Numbered from the stretch's first letter, positions 25,658-38,158 are shown. The stretch is DNA of 64,000 nucleotides from Melieria omissa (GCA_963971225.1 OZ020267.1:111122163-111186162); one strand, 5' to 3'. Program-made: numbers and translations. The notes: generated from the sequence alone by a model not told the origin.

Positions 25658-25823
25658 TAATCTCGATAATCCGGACAATTAAAAACCAGACACTGGTGTC
25701 CGGATTACAGAGTATACAATAGAAATTGAGTGTCCGGATTACAGAGTCTACAATAGAAATGAGTGTCTGGATTACCGCGTTGTCCGTATTAGCGAGTGTC
25801 CGAATTATAGAGGTTATACTGTA
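25658..25823. mobile_element. pogo-like MITE, about 165 bp
   Basis: The left end GTATAATCTCGATAATCCGG and the right end (reverse complement CAGTATAACCTCTATAATTC) are imperfect inverted repeats. The right end abuts TA. The inside has three tandem GTGTCCGGATTACAGAG-type units. CAGTATAACCTC-type ends with a TA target are typical of pogo/Tigger-like Tc1-mariner elements. Confidence 0.7.
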
Positions 25824-26160
25824 CTTTCAATTAAAAGGGCTGCATTTAAAGCACATACAATGTTTTTTTTGGTGGTTAAAATTTCAAAATTTCCAAAGCT
25901 TATGCGCCCAAAACTATGCAATATATTCAGTACAGTACAACGAAAAAATGTTTTTGTTTTGCAGTAAATACTTTAAATTTTATATTATAAATTTTATGCA
26001 GTAAAAAAATATAAAAATAGAAAATTTACAAATTTGTTAACATAAAAGCGCTTAAAAATATGCAATCGTTATCAACAGAAAATTATTTTAAGAAAACTAA
26101 TACCTTGAGATAATAGTTCTGCATTAAAAATCACATACAATTTTGTATGCTAATTAATAT

Positions 26161-26596
26161 TGTTACGAAAATCCAAATTCGTTTTCCAAGGTTCGTTTTG
26201 ATTGTGTTTGAAAATAAAACCACTTGAATTATTTAGCGCAAACGCAATCTAAAACCAACAATCGCTTTATTTACAAATTTACACTTGTTACTACTTTACA
26301 TTACTACTATTGCATGTTTCCCCTTTTCTTGCTCAACACAGTGTCGACCCTCTGCGCTGCACACTGCTGCCTTTTATACTTGTTTGGTTTATCGTGCCGA
26401 TGGTTCTGGCACATTCCAGTTGTACTTTCTATCCCGATTGTTCTAGCAAAGTTCATCACCTTTCGCGAACCATCATTGTCATACCGGACTATCCAAGCGA
26501 ATTATTCTAAATTTGCCATACTTCAAAGTGCATGCCTAAAAGTATGCTTGGAAAAGCATTCATGTACAGTACGGCACGGAGTTTCTCATCGTATCA
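26161..26596 (-). mobile_element. Solo LTR, antisense
   Basis: A 436-bp copy of the 9241-9644 family in reverse: it starts TGTTACGAAAATCC and ends CATCGTATCA. On the minus strand it keeps a TATAAAAGGCAGCAGTG box and an AATAAAGCGATTG signal. The Su(Hw)-type word is retained at 26534-26547. Flanks ATAT/TAAT do not give a clean duplication. Confidence 0.8.
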
Positions 26597-27576
26597 TAAT
26601 TAAGAAATTTTCAAAGCTTGTGTGCCCAAAACTACGCAATATATTTTAAACAGTATATTTTTTAAAGAAAGACTGATTTTATTTTACAGTAAATAATTTG
26701 AATTAATTTTAATTTAAATTTCTAAAACTTCCCTGCGCCTAAAACTATGCCTAGAACCTGTAAAAACTGCTTTTATTGCAAACTTGGCTATTAAAGTTGT
26801 GATGAGAGTTTTTCAGTTTAATTCAATTTATTTCAATAAATACTGACACCTCATGCGCTTAGAAATATGCAAAACATTTGAAAAAAAAATGCTTTTACTA
26901 ACAAAAGTACTAAGGATTTATATGCCTAAAGGTATGCTAAACATTCATTAGAACTACTTCGTCATAAGAAAGTTTCAAAAGTGCTTTAATTTAAAAGTTG
27001 TTATTTCAGTTTAATAGTTTTTTAATAAATACTTACCATTTATGTGCCTAAAAATATGCTAAGTGATTATAAAAACTACGCTTATTTCTAAAATGTCTAG
27101 AAGGTTTGAGTGTTTTTCTGAGAAAGTCTGAAGAATGCTTTGATTTGGCAGTTTGGTAGTTCAGTTTTATGTTTTTTCAATAATAATAATTATGTGCCTA
27201 AAAATATGCTAAATGATTTTACAAACTGTGCTTATTTCATGAATGTCTACAAAATGTTTGAAAGTATGAGTGTTTGACTGAGTAAGTGTCTATTTTATAT
27301 ATTTGCATAAATAATAATGGCTCATGCACCCAAAAATATGCTAAATACTCGTAAAGACGAAATGTATGCCAATAGCTTGTTAAACGTGCTTTGATTTGAC
27401 TGTTAGTATCCCATTTTTACATTTTTTAATATGTACCAATAAGCTTGGAGCCTAAAAGTATGCTTAATATTCAAACAAGTACCGTTAATTTCAAAAATAT
27501 CGAAAAATTACATGTTCTGACAATTTGTATTTCATTTTTATATAATTTAAAAAATCCTGATAAATAATGGGCCTAC

Positions 27577-27736
27577 TCCTCCCTCCCTTTCCCCATACGT
27601 TTGAAATGTGTGTATCACATGTTGGAAAAAACAGTGTTGCATACACATTTAAAACGGGTGGAATTTGTGGTATCACAATGGGTCATATAGTCCTAAGTGT
27701 GCCTCATACAGAGGCAGCCCAACCAAACAACCAACC
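27577..27736 (+). mobile_element. SINE, 5'-truncated, with target duplication
   Basis: A 160-bp insertion holding the SINE body (CCCTCCCTTTCCCCAT, GTGTTGCATACACATTT, GTGGAATTTGTGGTATCAC, CAGAGGCAGCC) and an AACCAACC tail. It is flanked by a perfect 10-bp duplication ATGGGCCTAC at 27567-27576 and 27737-27746. The right copy of the duplication is the start of a Su(Hw)-type word (27741-27754), so the SINE landed at the edge of a motif. Confidence 0.9.
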
Positions 27737-28755
27737 ATGGGCCTACAAATATGCAACAAAATGTATTCGAACTGTGTTCTTACTAAAATATTGAGAGAAA
27801 ACATACTTTAATCACTAATGCTTTTGTTTGATATTTTAGTCTGCAAGTTATAAATTTTCGTGCGCCTAAAAGTATGCAAAGTGTTTTTAATATAAATCTT
27901 GTATTCCTTAAAAATCAAAATAATTGTATGATGTCTTGAAACCATTCAAAACAGTAACTTCCAATTCCAATTTTACCAACTTGAAACCCCATTGCTGTCT
28001 GGCTAAATTCTCAGGATCATGCTTACCCATGCTGACGTAAGCTTACTTCAGCTAAACACTTCAACTTGTATTTGATTCTGTTCAAGTACAATAAATACAC
28101 TGCCGCAACTTTGCTACTCACAACCGCCTATACAAACTGTAAACAACTCTCGAATCTCGACTTCCGGCAGCGATTTTTATGCGTTGTGCGTTTACTGCAC
28201 TCATTAAAATTTCAAACTAACCGAACGCATAATAATAATAAATCCCGTCGACCTGCATAAATCAAAGCGACCTCATAACCAGACCTCACTTACCAGATAT
28301 GTTTGCAACGCATTTTTAATATTTTACATTGTCTGCGTATTTGTATGTGTGTAAGTATGATTTATGTAGAGCGCATCTGCCAAATTAACCGCTGTTGGCC
28401 GTGTACTGATTTCCTGGCTGCTGAACTGATATTTTTCATTTTTATTTTTGATACTTTTGTGACTTGAGGCAATGCCTTGCAACAACCTTAAAAAAAATAC
28501 CTGCAAATTCTTGTACACGCAACTCCAAACCATTGGCAAAGCCTGCCACGGCTCTAAAACGGCACTGCTAAGTATGTGCGCGCCAACAAGTATGCAACAG
28601 AAACATTAATCAAAATAAAAAGTCTTTAAGTGACTTAGCGCGCTGAGCGAGTGAGTGTCTGAGTGTGAGTAAACGAACGAACGAACGACTAGGCGGCGGA
28701 GTGGGTGTGGCGCGTTTGAAAAAACCACCACCGCAACAACTGCCTAAAGGTATGC

Positions 28756-30918
28756 AAAAGAGTGTTTATTTTTTGTTTTCGATACGAATATATTTGTTCT
28801 ATTTTGTTTTTGTTGCTTTCTTTAGTTGTGCAAAATTGTTTTGCAAAAAATTGTTTTCACACAACATTTCGCTTACAATGCGCGTAGTCATAGCATAGAC
28901 TTAGGCTAATCTTGCGCGCATTCGACGAGTGCTGGCGCTAGTGTGAGAATCTGTAGTCAGTGGGCTTTATTGTGGCTGTTGTTGCCAGTGTGGTGGCGAC
29001 GCTAACTGCATAGCAAAATAAATGGCCACAACGACGAGCGAAAAAAGCGCAAAGCACACCCAACCCCGGTGCCATTCTAAGCGGCACCAACAACTACAAC
29101 AATAACGTCTAACAACAATGAAATAGCAGCAAACAATATGAAGCGAAAAAAAGAAGCAAAATAATCATAAAACAGCGCTGCGAAATAGTAGAAAAACATA
29201 AAGAGCATTGCATATTTTTCGGAGTCGGCTTAACGCGGCAACAGTAGCAACAACAGTTACAATAGCAGCAAAAAGACGTGCATACTTATGGGGATTAGGT
29301 GAATGCTGCCTGCTGACTTGTTTGGCAGAGGTAAAGTGAGGCGCTTTTGCGGACAACGCCAGTGGCACAAAGTCAAGTTGGCAATGACAATAAGTTGGCA
29401 TGTAAATGCTCGCGGCTTTTGCCCACACCAGTCATTCTAAACACTGACACAACAACACTAACAGTAATAAAAATATGGCATACTTTTGGGCGAAGGGTCT
29501 TTCAGTCTGGTCTGGTTTTAAATGCTGCACACACGACGTTGTGTGCGAACAATAATATTGGATTCAGCGTGTAATATTAAAGCAATTGTTGTTTATGAAT
29601 GCTGGCATTGATGGTTTTCGTCACAAAACTAATACTTATGTGTATATATAAAAAAATTGCGAATAAAAATATGCAACAAAATAGTGAAATTTTATTAAAT
29701 CTACCATCTAGTCACTGTGAAAGCGCTTGTAGTGAATAAGAGAGACTCTACATTTCAAGTTAGTTGGTTTCTCTTTAAGTTTTGCGCCTAAAATTATGCC
29801 ACATTGTGGCTTAAATTCAGGTAGTTGCGTTACCACACAGCCTCACATTTTTCATACTTTTTGCACGCGTTTTGCTTCTTGGTCAGCTAACTAAGCTAAG
29901 CCGATAAGATGCCAAAAGATGCTTTTCAAACGCCCACCTAATGCGTTCATCATTTATTTATGCTATGGGAAATCCCATCAAAAACTTTTGTCATTAACAC
30001 GGCAATCGAACAAAACTCCAATAAGCACTTAAACTTGGCCAACAAGAAGAAAACCAAAACAATATCACACAAATTTTTTTTTATATAAGTTTTTTGCAAA
30101 GCAAGCAGATGGAATTTTGGCAACTGGGTGTGTGCCATTGCCTACTTTTGGGCGTGCGTGCAGCATATGAACTGAACAGAACGGAAAAAATCCATCAGCA
30201 ATCAGTCAAGCAACAAACCAATAAGGATATTGAACATCAAACAGTAACACCAACGACAACCACAACAACAACAACGACACCATACACAAACGCACACTCG
30301 AACGTTGTAATCATAAAAAAGTTTTCACAAAGAAAATTGTTTGTCATAATTTGACAGCGGCTGACTGACTGACTGAGAGAGACAGATGCAGACAGACACA
30401 CACACACACGTGCAAAGTATTTGCTTCGGTGAGGCATGAAGACAGAAGCCCAGACTTAACGTTTGGTTCAGTTGAGGCAATGTTGTCGGCAGACATTTGT
30501 AGCCTTAGCGAAGAACATATCCATTACATGTGCATCAACACACACACACACACACACACACACGTGCCCCATGCTCAGCTGCTGCTGCTCGGTTCGAATC
30601 CATAAATTTGCTGTGTGGGCAAAACTTTGTATTTTCGTTTCCATTTTGCCGCGCGCCCATAACTAGGCTACAGTTAATGGCATGTTTTCGCTGTTGTAAT
30701 TTATGTTTATCTGTTTCCCAGGCTGCGACCCAACACAGCTCCTCCTCATCACCGTTAATACACTTTGTTGTCGTTGGCCTAAGTATGAGGCGTGTTACTT
30801 TAAGTGTGCTTCTTCTTCTCTCTTTTTTTTATATTTGTTTATTTTTTTCTTCCGTGTGCTTCTTTTCCTATATTTGTTTATTTTTTCTTGGTATTTTGAT
30901 TTCTTGCTTATGTTTAGA
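28756..30918. other. Intronic DNA with scattered motifs
   Basis: Su(Hw)-type words: GCATACTTTTGGGC at 29478 (+), GCCTAAAATTATGC at 29786 (-), and GCCTACTTTTGGGC at 30140 (+). There is an AC run at 30538-30563. GGTTCGAATCC near 30591 looks like a pol III B box but no cloverleaf surrounds it. Confidence 0.55.
30538..30563 (+). repeat. AC microsatellite
   Basis: Uninterrupted AC run of 26 bp. Confidence 0.95.
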
Positions 30919-31345
30919 TTAAAAATTAATTTGAAATTGGAGAACTACAGAAGAAGTTGAAAAGAAGCTTACAGCTCTTGGCTCTTGTGTTGTTATTGTT
31001 GTTGCTGATTGCTTTCTATGAACTCTTTTTCCTTCAATTCTTAATTTTTCAATTTTTTTTTATCATTTTTATAAATTTTTAGGGGCACTTTTATAACTTT
31101 TCCTACTAAATCTTTTGGCCTTTCTTCTCCTAAAAGATTTGAGTTAATGGACCATTCGGTCCATTATTTTTAATCGATTATTTCAAATTGAATTGAATTA
31201 AAATTCAAGAACCACAAAAGAAGTTGAAGAGAAGATTGCAATCATGTATTTGGTCTTCTTCTTGCTCTCCTCTATTATTATATTGTGTTGCTGTTGCTCT
31301 GATTGCTTTCTATGAAGTCTTTTTTCTTCAAGTTTCTAAAATATT
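30919..31345 (+). repeat. Tandem duplication, about 270-bp period
   Basis: Two copies (about 30919-31050 and 31187-31345) share AGAAGTTGAA(A/G)AGAAG and GATTGCTTTCTATGAA blocks. Confidence 0.75.
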
Positions 31346-31679
31346 TTGCTTTCTCTCAGAATTTTTATTTTTTAAATAATCATTTCTTATTTATACATTA
31401 AACCTTTTGTCCTTTTTCAGTTTCTTTTACTTTTAATTTTTAGTTTAATCTACATCCTCAGTTAGTCTATTCTGGTATCTCTGCTTGGTCCTTTTCTTCT
31501 GACACCTCCTTTTCTATGTAGTTCACGCAGTGTTCTTTTACAATTCCTTCTGATTTTATTGACATCGCTTTAATTGCAAAATTTCCAAATCAGACATTCA
31601 CAAGTCTTTGGATACAAGTGTCCTATGAACATTCAAATTTCAGCTCTTCATACCTTAGTTTATTAACTTTGCTTTCTAT

Positions 31680-31836
31680 TGTAACGATGAGGCACTCTGT
31701 TGCTGCGCTATGCATGAATGCTTTTTTTTAATAAAGTGATGGTAGGTTTCTGACTACGTTTTGCGCTGAATAATTAAAGTGGTTTTATTTTCATGCACAA
31801 TCCAGAGTCGAAGTTAGAGAAGTAATTTTCGTAACA
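31680..31836 (+). mobile_element. Solo LTR with internal deletion
   Basis: It has both ends of the LTR family (TGTAACGATGAGGC and TTTTCGTAACA) but lacks about 250 bp in the middle, joining ATGAATGC to AATAAAGTGATGG. The deletion removed the TATA box and the Su(Hw)-type word. Flanks CTAT/ATAT. Confidence 0.8.
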
Positions 31837-34200
31837 ATATTTTATACCCTCAGTCACCTATGGTTTCTCTTACCAGACGTCACGCAACACATATCACGTA
31901 TGGATTTCAGCTTTAATTTTCCACCTTCACTTGCCGTTTCAGCTTCAGCTTCATCATTAAAAGCAACACGAAAGTCTCAACAACCATATAAACAGTTTCA
32001 CGCATGCGAGCACGTTTACCTTTCACGCATAAATATGTTTGTATTAACGCAGTAAATGCCTGAAAGTATGCATTACATGTGGGACCCATACAAACGCTCG
32101 AGTTCCGCGCTTTCTGCGCTCTTTGTTGTAATTTTCTCTTAACATTTCATATGCCCAGTGAAAGTCTTTAAGTGACTTAAACTTTGACGCTTGTAAACAA
32201 TTTGAACATACGTTGCACTGACGCTTTCATTTCATGCCATGCCAAACAATTTTTCTTCATGTTTCATGTTTTTTTCTTGCATTGGGTGTGGGTGTGGCGT
32301 GGGTGTGTGTGTGTGTGTGTGTTTCTTTTGCAGCATTTGAGGCCAGGTTTCGCTTTTTTGTTAAATTTTTTTAAGCAGACAACGCGCACGGTTGGCTTAT
32401 AATTCCCATAAATATTATGACAAGCTCAATAAGTTTATGTCGTCCGCCCTTTGCATCAGCCGACAAGCATACTTTTAGGGGCGTGCGCACCAAAACAAAA
32501 ACAAGCCAAAATCACAAGAGTGTCTTAGAGCGCAATGCTTGAAATTGACAAAGTGTGTTGTTGACGTTGCTACTGCTGCTGCTTCTTCTTCTTCTTGTTG
32601 CTGTTGCCATATAGTTTTTATGTGTGCTGGCTGCTTTTGGCAGTGCAGTTGTACTGCTTGTAGTTAGGTTATCGCTTTTTTTGAGTCTGTTGTCAAAATG
32701 TTGCCTAAATTTTTCAGGTGGTGCGCGCGAAAAATATTTTTTGCCCGATTGTTTTTTTTTTGAAGCTGTGACAACTGTAATGAAATTTATGTGGGCATGT
32801 GTGACAAAGTTTTTGTGTATTTGCATTAAAAACATTAAAATTTTGTGCCAATATTTTGTCGCTTACAGAATTAAAAAAAAAATCACTTAAAGTAGAATGC
32901 AATACATGTTTGACATGAACTTAAGAAAACTTTGATATGTGGGCAGAAAGAATTTTTCTAATTTAACTTATGTTATAAAGAAGCCTTAAAGTATGCTACC
33001 ATAAATGTTAATTTGAAATTGAGTAAGGTCTTCAAAAAAATAGTACAAATTTGCATTTTATGATGACTCTTTCGCCAAACCATTTCCATGTCTGTTCGTC
33101 CTTATCGCAGCCATGTTTAGTTCAGTTATTTGTTGTCTTCAATTTGCACTCGAGCGTCAGTCGAACTTGTTTGCTGCCCACAAGAATGAACCGTTTGCTT
33201 CATTACTTTCATTCCATTTTCGAAAAAAAAAAACAGCTGAACTAAAAAGTGGTTGATTTCTGTGGGATTGGCCAGGCGGCCAGTACGCAAACAAACTTAA
33301 ACTTTTGAGCTTTTGTTGCGGCAGTTGTTGTTATCATTGTGGCTTTGGTTTTGTGCTGCACGCCACTTCAATTTTCGCTGCGCTCTAAGAAGATGCTGCC
33401 GGCAAACACTCGAAGCGTACTCAAGTAAAAAACAACAACAACAAAAACAACAAACTCCAACTGAAAGCCGGCAACGAGCCGCACTTGAAACTTTGCTGAC
33501 CGCCTGCCGCGCTTTAACTAGCAGACAGTCTGTCTCTCCCACACACACACACACACACACTCATTCATAGGCATATACACACTTATGTGTTTGTGTGTGT
33601 GTGTGTATGTGTAGAAGACCAGTGATCGCTAAAATAAACTTCAAGTCGCTGCTGCCTTCAACTTCGACTTTGACTCGCGTTGTGCGTCTGCGGCTGTGCA
33701 CTTTCCAAGTTAAGCCACAAAATAGATAACTTTCTGACCTCAAAGTTCTATTGTTTTTGTTGTAGTTGCTGAAGTTTTGCAGGCGAATTTCATGTGCATT
33801 TTTTTTTTCGGAAGCTGCGCTTGTTGTGCTGCAGATATGGCGGTGCAGTTGTAATGGCAGAAGTGGTAATAGCAAAAGTGTCCTGTGCTAGGAAAGGAAA
33901 TGTTTTGCATGCAAATAAATTTGTAGACACGCTCGTTATGGCCCACAAAGCGTACAAAATTTTCACAACCACATAAAATTCCCAGAGCAATAGAACGCAC
34001 ACAGAAACATGCTGCCGAAAAAGTAATCTGATTAAAATTTCTGTTGAAAATTGTCGGTTTTCGCCAAAAAAGCATTAAACATTTTTTGTTTTTTCATTTT
34101 TGTATTTTGATTTTTCGTTTTTGATTTTGTGCCATCAAAGGGAAAGCGTAAAGATAGGCTACAACAGACAGCATACGGCAATTGCAGTTTCTGGCAGTGG
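31837..34200. other. Intronic DNA with scattered motifs
   Basis: Su(Hw)-type words: GCCTGAAAGTATGC at 32058 (-), GCATACTTTTAGGG at 32467 (+), and GCCTTAAAGTATGC at 32983 (-). AC/TG runs lie near 32304, 33541-33560 and 33590. No gene recognised. Confidence 0.5.
33541..33560 (+). repeat. AC microsatellite
   Basis: AC run of 20 bp followed, after 29 bp, by a TG run (about 33590-33612). Confidence 0.95.
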
Positions 34201-34756
34201 CAAAGTTTTTATGCTGCCATTTGTAGTGCATATTTTTAGGCACAATGTTCGACTCTCTAACCGTCTACGACACAATGGCAGCATTTGATTGCACTTCATT
34301 GCACTTGTAGGCATTTTTGCTGTAGCATTGCTATGACTAGCAAAAAATTGCTAAAATATTATTGCATATTTTTGGGCGCAATGCTCAGTTTTGATAGCTT
34401 GTTGGGGAAAAGCATAGATGTTAAAACTTTTGAATGGCTTTAAAGGTAGATTACGACCACTGGGGTATTGGAGAGTAATAAAACAAATATGTGGCAACCC
34501 TGCAGCGCAGCTTTGAATGGAGTGTCATCTATTTGAGTGCAATGTAGGAATTTTAAGGGCTTTTTGATAAGAATTTATATTTCGATTGGATTGGATGTGA
34601 TATTTTAAATTTATTAGTGCATACTTATAGGCGCAATAGAGTTTATTCTATATTAACTACACTTTTCCCTATGCCTCTTATGGCTTGTTCATAAAAATTT
34701 CTATTTAAATTCGATTGAAGCTTTGTAAGTGCAACCCATATGATAACTTACAATTT

Positions 34757-35369
34757 CACTGCACAACAAAATCAAACTTTTTTAAAATAACAAGGTTCCG
34801 ACAACGGATTCTGGTAGAGGGGGCAAACAAAAAATATACGTGTATCGGCGTTTTGAAAGTTTACATCTGAATTCTTTTTATAAGGGGGATGTTCAAAGTT
34901 TTCCCCTTTTTGCTCATTCTTATAATGAATTGGCATACGAAAACCATGTAACCTCACATTTTAGGTATATGATGTGTTCAGCAATTTGATGTAAAATACT
35001 ACGAAGAACATTTTTGTGGAGCATTTTAACCCTGTAGCTCCTATTCTTATGGGTCAATTTGACCCTTTTTTTCTGAAATGCCAAAAATGTCCTGTAAAAC
35101 AGGTTTTTTTAAGGACAACATATAAGACGAAAATATTCGCCATAAAATTCTACTATAGGTCTCTGAACAAATCAAAGCTCAGAAATTAACTTGAACGCCA
35201 GAATTAAACCAAAACTTATAAGAATGAGCAAAAAGGGGAAAACTTTGACCCCCTAAAAAAAAATTCAGATGTAAACTTTCAAAACGCCGATACACGTATA
35301 TCTTTTTTTTTTGCCCCTTCTACCAGAATCCGTTGTCAGAACCTTGTTATTTTTTTGTGTTGTGCAGTG
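34757..35369. mobile_element. Non-autonomous DNA transposon with long TIRs
   Basis: A 613-bp element with ends CACTGCACAACA and TGTTGTGCAGTG. The inverted repeats extend well over 100 bp (shared AACAAGGTTC, GATTCTGGTAGA, ATCGGCGTTTTGAAAG and GTTTACATCTGAATT blocks, inverted in the right half at 35205-35369). Comparison with the uninterrupted neighbouring unit at 35733-35780 suggests a target duplication of only 2-3 bp. CACTG ends recall the CACTA/Mirage/Chapaev group, but the family is not proven. No transposase. Confidence 0.85.
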
Positions 35370-35489
35370 TTCTTACTGCATAATTATAGGCGCAATCGAG
35401 CTTTTTATACATCCCCTCCAATTGCCTTTATGCCTCTTATGACTTGTCGATAAGAATTTCTATATAAATTTAAGCTTTGTAAGTGCAAT

Positions 35490-35732
35490 CAGTGTTCAAA
35501 CTTAAGCATTTTTTTCCCGACCAAATCTGACCTCAACCGACCAAATTTAATAATTGCGTTGCCTTTAAAGTCACTTTTTTATTACAATTTTACTTTTTTT
35601 AATAATTTTTTTGCACTAATGAAAATATATGCACATCACAAAACGCAGCCAAGTGCGTTTAAGCAGACCAGCGGACCAAAGCAAAAGAATCTGACCAATT
35701 TTTTTCCGAAAAGACCAACAGCGGCAACTCTG
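35490..35732. mobile_element. hAT-type MITE, 243 bp
   Basis: Inserted between AGTGCAAT (35482-35489) and AGTGCAAG (35733-35740), a near-perfect 8-bp target duplication. The ends are CAGTGTTCAAAC and (reverse complement) CAGAGTTGCCGC. CA(G)NG ends with an 8-bp duplication fit hAT. Confidence 0.75.
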
Positions 35733-35829
35733 AGTGCAAGCCATATGACAACTTTCACTTATTAGTGCATACTTATAGGCGCAGCAGAGGTTTTTCTCTA
35801 TCACCCCATTCTATCTTTATGCCTCTTAT

Positions 35830-38158
35830 TTAATCTTTAACCTCATAAACACATTAAACATTTTGCTATAAATCAGAAATGTACATCATTTAGTACAAGA
35901 ATCAAAATCCCTGCACACCATTAGGCCGATGCAATTTTTTCAATTAATGTTTCCACACAACAACTGAGCGCTGCCATCGAACGCAACTCTAGCAACAATT
36001 AATTTTGCATCGAGGGCGCCTAATCCACCACAATACAAAACCAACCGAAATAATTTCGCCTACAACCCAGACATCATTTGCAGACCCGTGCCTTTCCTCT
36101 GCTCTCTCTCTATCTCCCCATCCAATTCAAAACACCCACACAAATGTGCAAGCAAAAACTACATATTTGGCTAACGCCAATGCCAACACTGCCGCACCAA
36201 ATTAATTCAACCATAAATTCGCGCACAAGCAACCGCACAACAATCTGCCCGAACGGCCCTGGCGTTAATCTAACGCAAAATTTCCGCCTAATGGCAGCAG
36301 GTATTCAGCGAAGCACACCCAACGCCCTGCAGTATGCTTCGAAAAATTTAGCTATCGTTCGGGCTAGATGCCGCTGCTTGGGCCGATCTAATTTTGATTA
36401 ATGACGGACAATTTTTGGCATCATTTATATGCTTCGCTTGGCTTCTTAGCATCTCGGAGTTGTAGCGGCAGCAAAGTGCCATACATTGTCGGCGCATACT
36501 TACGGGCGCAGTAGGCATAAGCTTAGGCTTGCCAAATAAATTTCAGGTGGGAATTAATGTCAGTGGCGCAAAAAAATGAAACCAAACAACAAAAAAAAGG
36601 CAAGAACAATGCCGCCAAGTGCTGTGCGTTTCGCTTCTTGCACAAAAACCTAAAAGTATTTCTTTCTTTTTTATCGTAAGGGCCGTTCTTTTTTTTGTAC
36701 AACAAGCTGGCGCCAAAAAGTTTAATTTAAAAGTTAAAAGCATGTCAAGCGTGGCACCGCATGGCCGCATGGAAATTTGTTGTTGTTTTTATATGTTGTG
36801 ACCCACTGACCAGTGGGTGGATAAGTGTTGAATGTTGTTTGGTTTGGTGTGGTTGGTTGGTTGGTTGGTTGGGCGGGCGCCAGGTGATGGATTGTCTTAC
36901 TCACAATTGACATTTTAGGCGCTGAAGTGATACTTTTCTAATTTGCCAAACTGCTTTACACTTACAATACGCAAAAGATACAAACGAGACCGACAGCGTG
37001 GCGCACTTTATTAATGATTTTGTTGATTACTTTTGGTAGGCAACGTGAGAAATTGAATTGAAATCTTCGCTGTCAAGGTGAAGTGGCCAACATAATAAAT
37101 TATCTGCTCTGGCTTTTGCATATATTGTGGCATAGTTTAAGGCGTTCAGGTGTAATGTTTGCTTATGGTTTTGGTGGTTTTTCGATGTATTAGTGCTGGG
37201 CAAAAAGTCATTAGAGTGTTTTGCACACAAAAGGAATGCAATCCAATTTCATTGGATTTACCGGTCAGCACCTAAGCGCCTAAAATGCCTTTGAAATAAT
37301 GAATTTTAAAAAAGTATAGAAGGGCATGGAATTTTCTACGACAATGGAATGCAATTGCAGGATTTGGATGGTTTTAAAAAGTAAATAAAGGTGAACAAAA
37401 AATACACTAGAATGCTTGAAAAAATCGAAGCTTCTAACAGAGTAAATAAACAAATTAAAAATAACTTTTAAAACGATAAAAAAGTATGAACAAATCACAA
37501 TAATGCGCAGCAAAGTTTCATTACAAAACCACAAGAACAACAACAACAACACTACGCACATTGAGATAGAAAAAGTGAAAAAATGGCAACTGAAATGCTT
37601 CAACAATGAAATGGCGCTGATATTTCACATTGTTATTGTAGCAATTCAAACCGCACACTGCTGTGTGCAGTGTTGTTGGCTCGTCACAGGACTCGTTGCT
37701 TCAGCTGTTCGCTACACTTGTATTGTACTTGTAATATGATGAAGTACGGCGCATATACAATATAACTTGTATCGTATATACGCAGTAAATAAATGAAGCA
37801 TACTTTTAGTCGAATAATGCGCGCAGTATGTGCGGCGACTGCCTGTTGTGCATTGTGCTGGAAAATAATGAGAACTGCTGCCATTAACTTAACCGAAACG
37901 AACAATTGTGGCTGTGGATGAACTTTTTTCGCTGCTGCAATTTTAAAACATTCCCATCAGTAAATGTTTGTGTGTTTGTGTGAAATGTATATAACATGTT
38001 GTTGTAGTGAAGATTTTATAATATGTAATTTTGTAATTCTGTAATGAAATGTGTTGCTACAAATTAATTAAAAGCCAACAGCGGCACAGAAAATATTTTT
38101 ATATCATAGCATTTATTGTGTTCGTTGTGTTAACTTTTTCAGAGTATATTTAGAAGAT
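35830..38158 (+). other. Intronic DNA without recognised elements
   Basis: Holds the outer motifs of the preceding array and a GGTT run near 36856-36874. Open frames near 36.0-36.4 kb are not recognised. Confidence 0.45.

Larger units (their letters stand above)
25311..28755 (-). promoter_or_regulatory. Array of 17 Su(Hw)-type motifs, one orientation
   Basis: Copies of G(C/T)GCCTAAAANTATGC, all in this orientation, begin near 25311, 25515, 25906, 26050, 26534, 26624, 26737, 26857, 26924, 27046, 27196, 27328, 27450, 27741, 27864, 28582 and 28742. Typical spacing is 70-150 bp in the densest part (26.5-27.5 kb). Spacers are AT-rich and poorly conserved, though several share TTTCAATAAAT and AATGTCTA pieces, which implies old tandem duplication. 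The dense part resembles the gypsy insulator in layout: TGCATAC-type words in AT-rich spacers. The motif at 26534 belongs to an antisense LTR. Confidence 0.75.
34228..37811 (+). promoter_or_regulatory. Series of eight Su(Hw)-type motifs, one orientation
   Basis: GCATANTTNTRGGCGC-like words begin at 34228, 34364, 34619, 35378, 35767, 36494, 37130 and 37798, all plus-oriented. Three of them (34619, 35378, 35767) lie in tandem units. Each unit also carries CTTTATGCCTCTTATG, GATAAGAATTTCTAT and TTTGTAAGTGCAA blocks. Two units were later split by DNA transposons. Confidence 0.7.

Noticed and set aside
30580..30605. Pol III B box GGTTCGAATCC
   Set aside because: The surrounding sequence (GCTGCTGCTGCTC) gives no cloverleaf and is not SINE-like.
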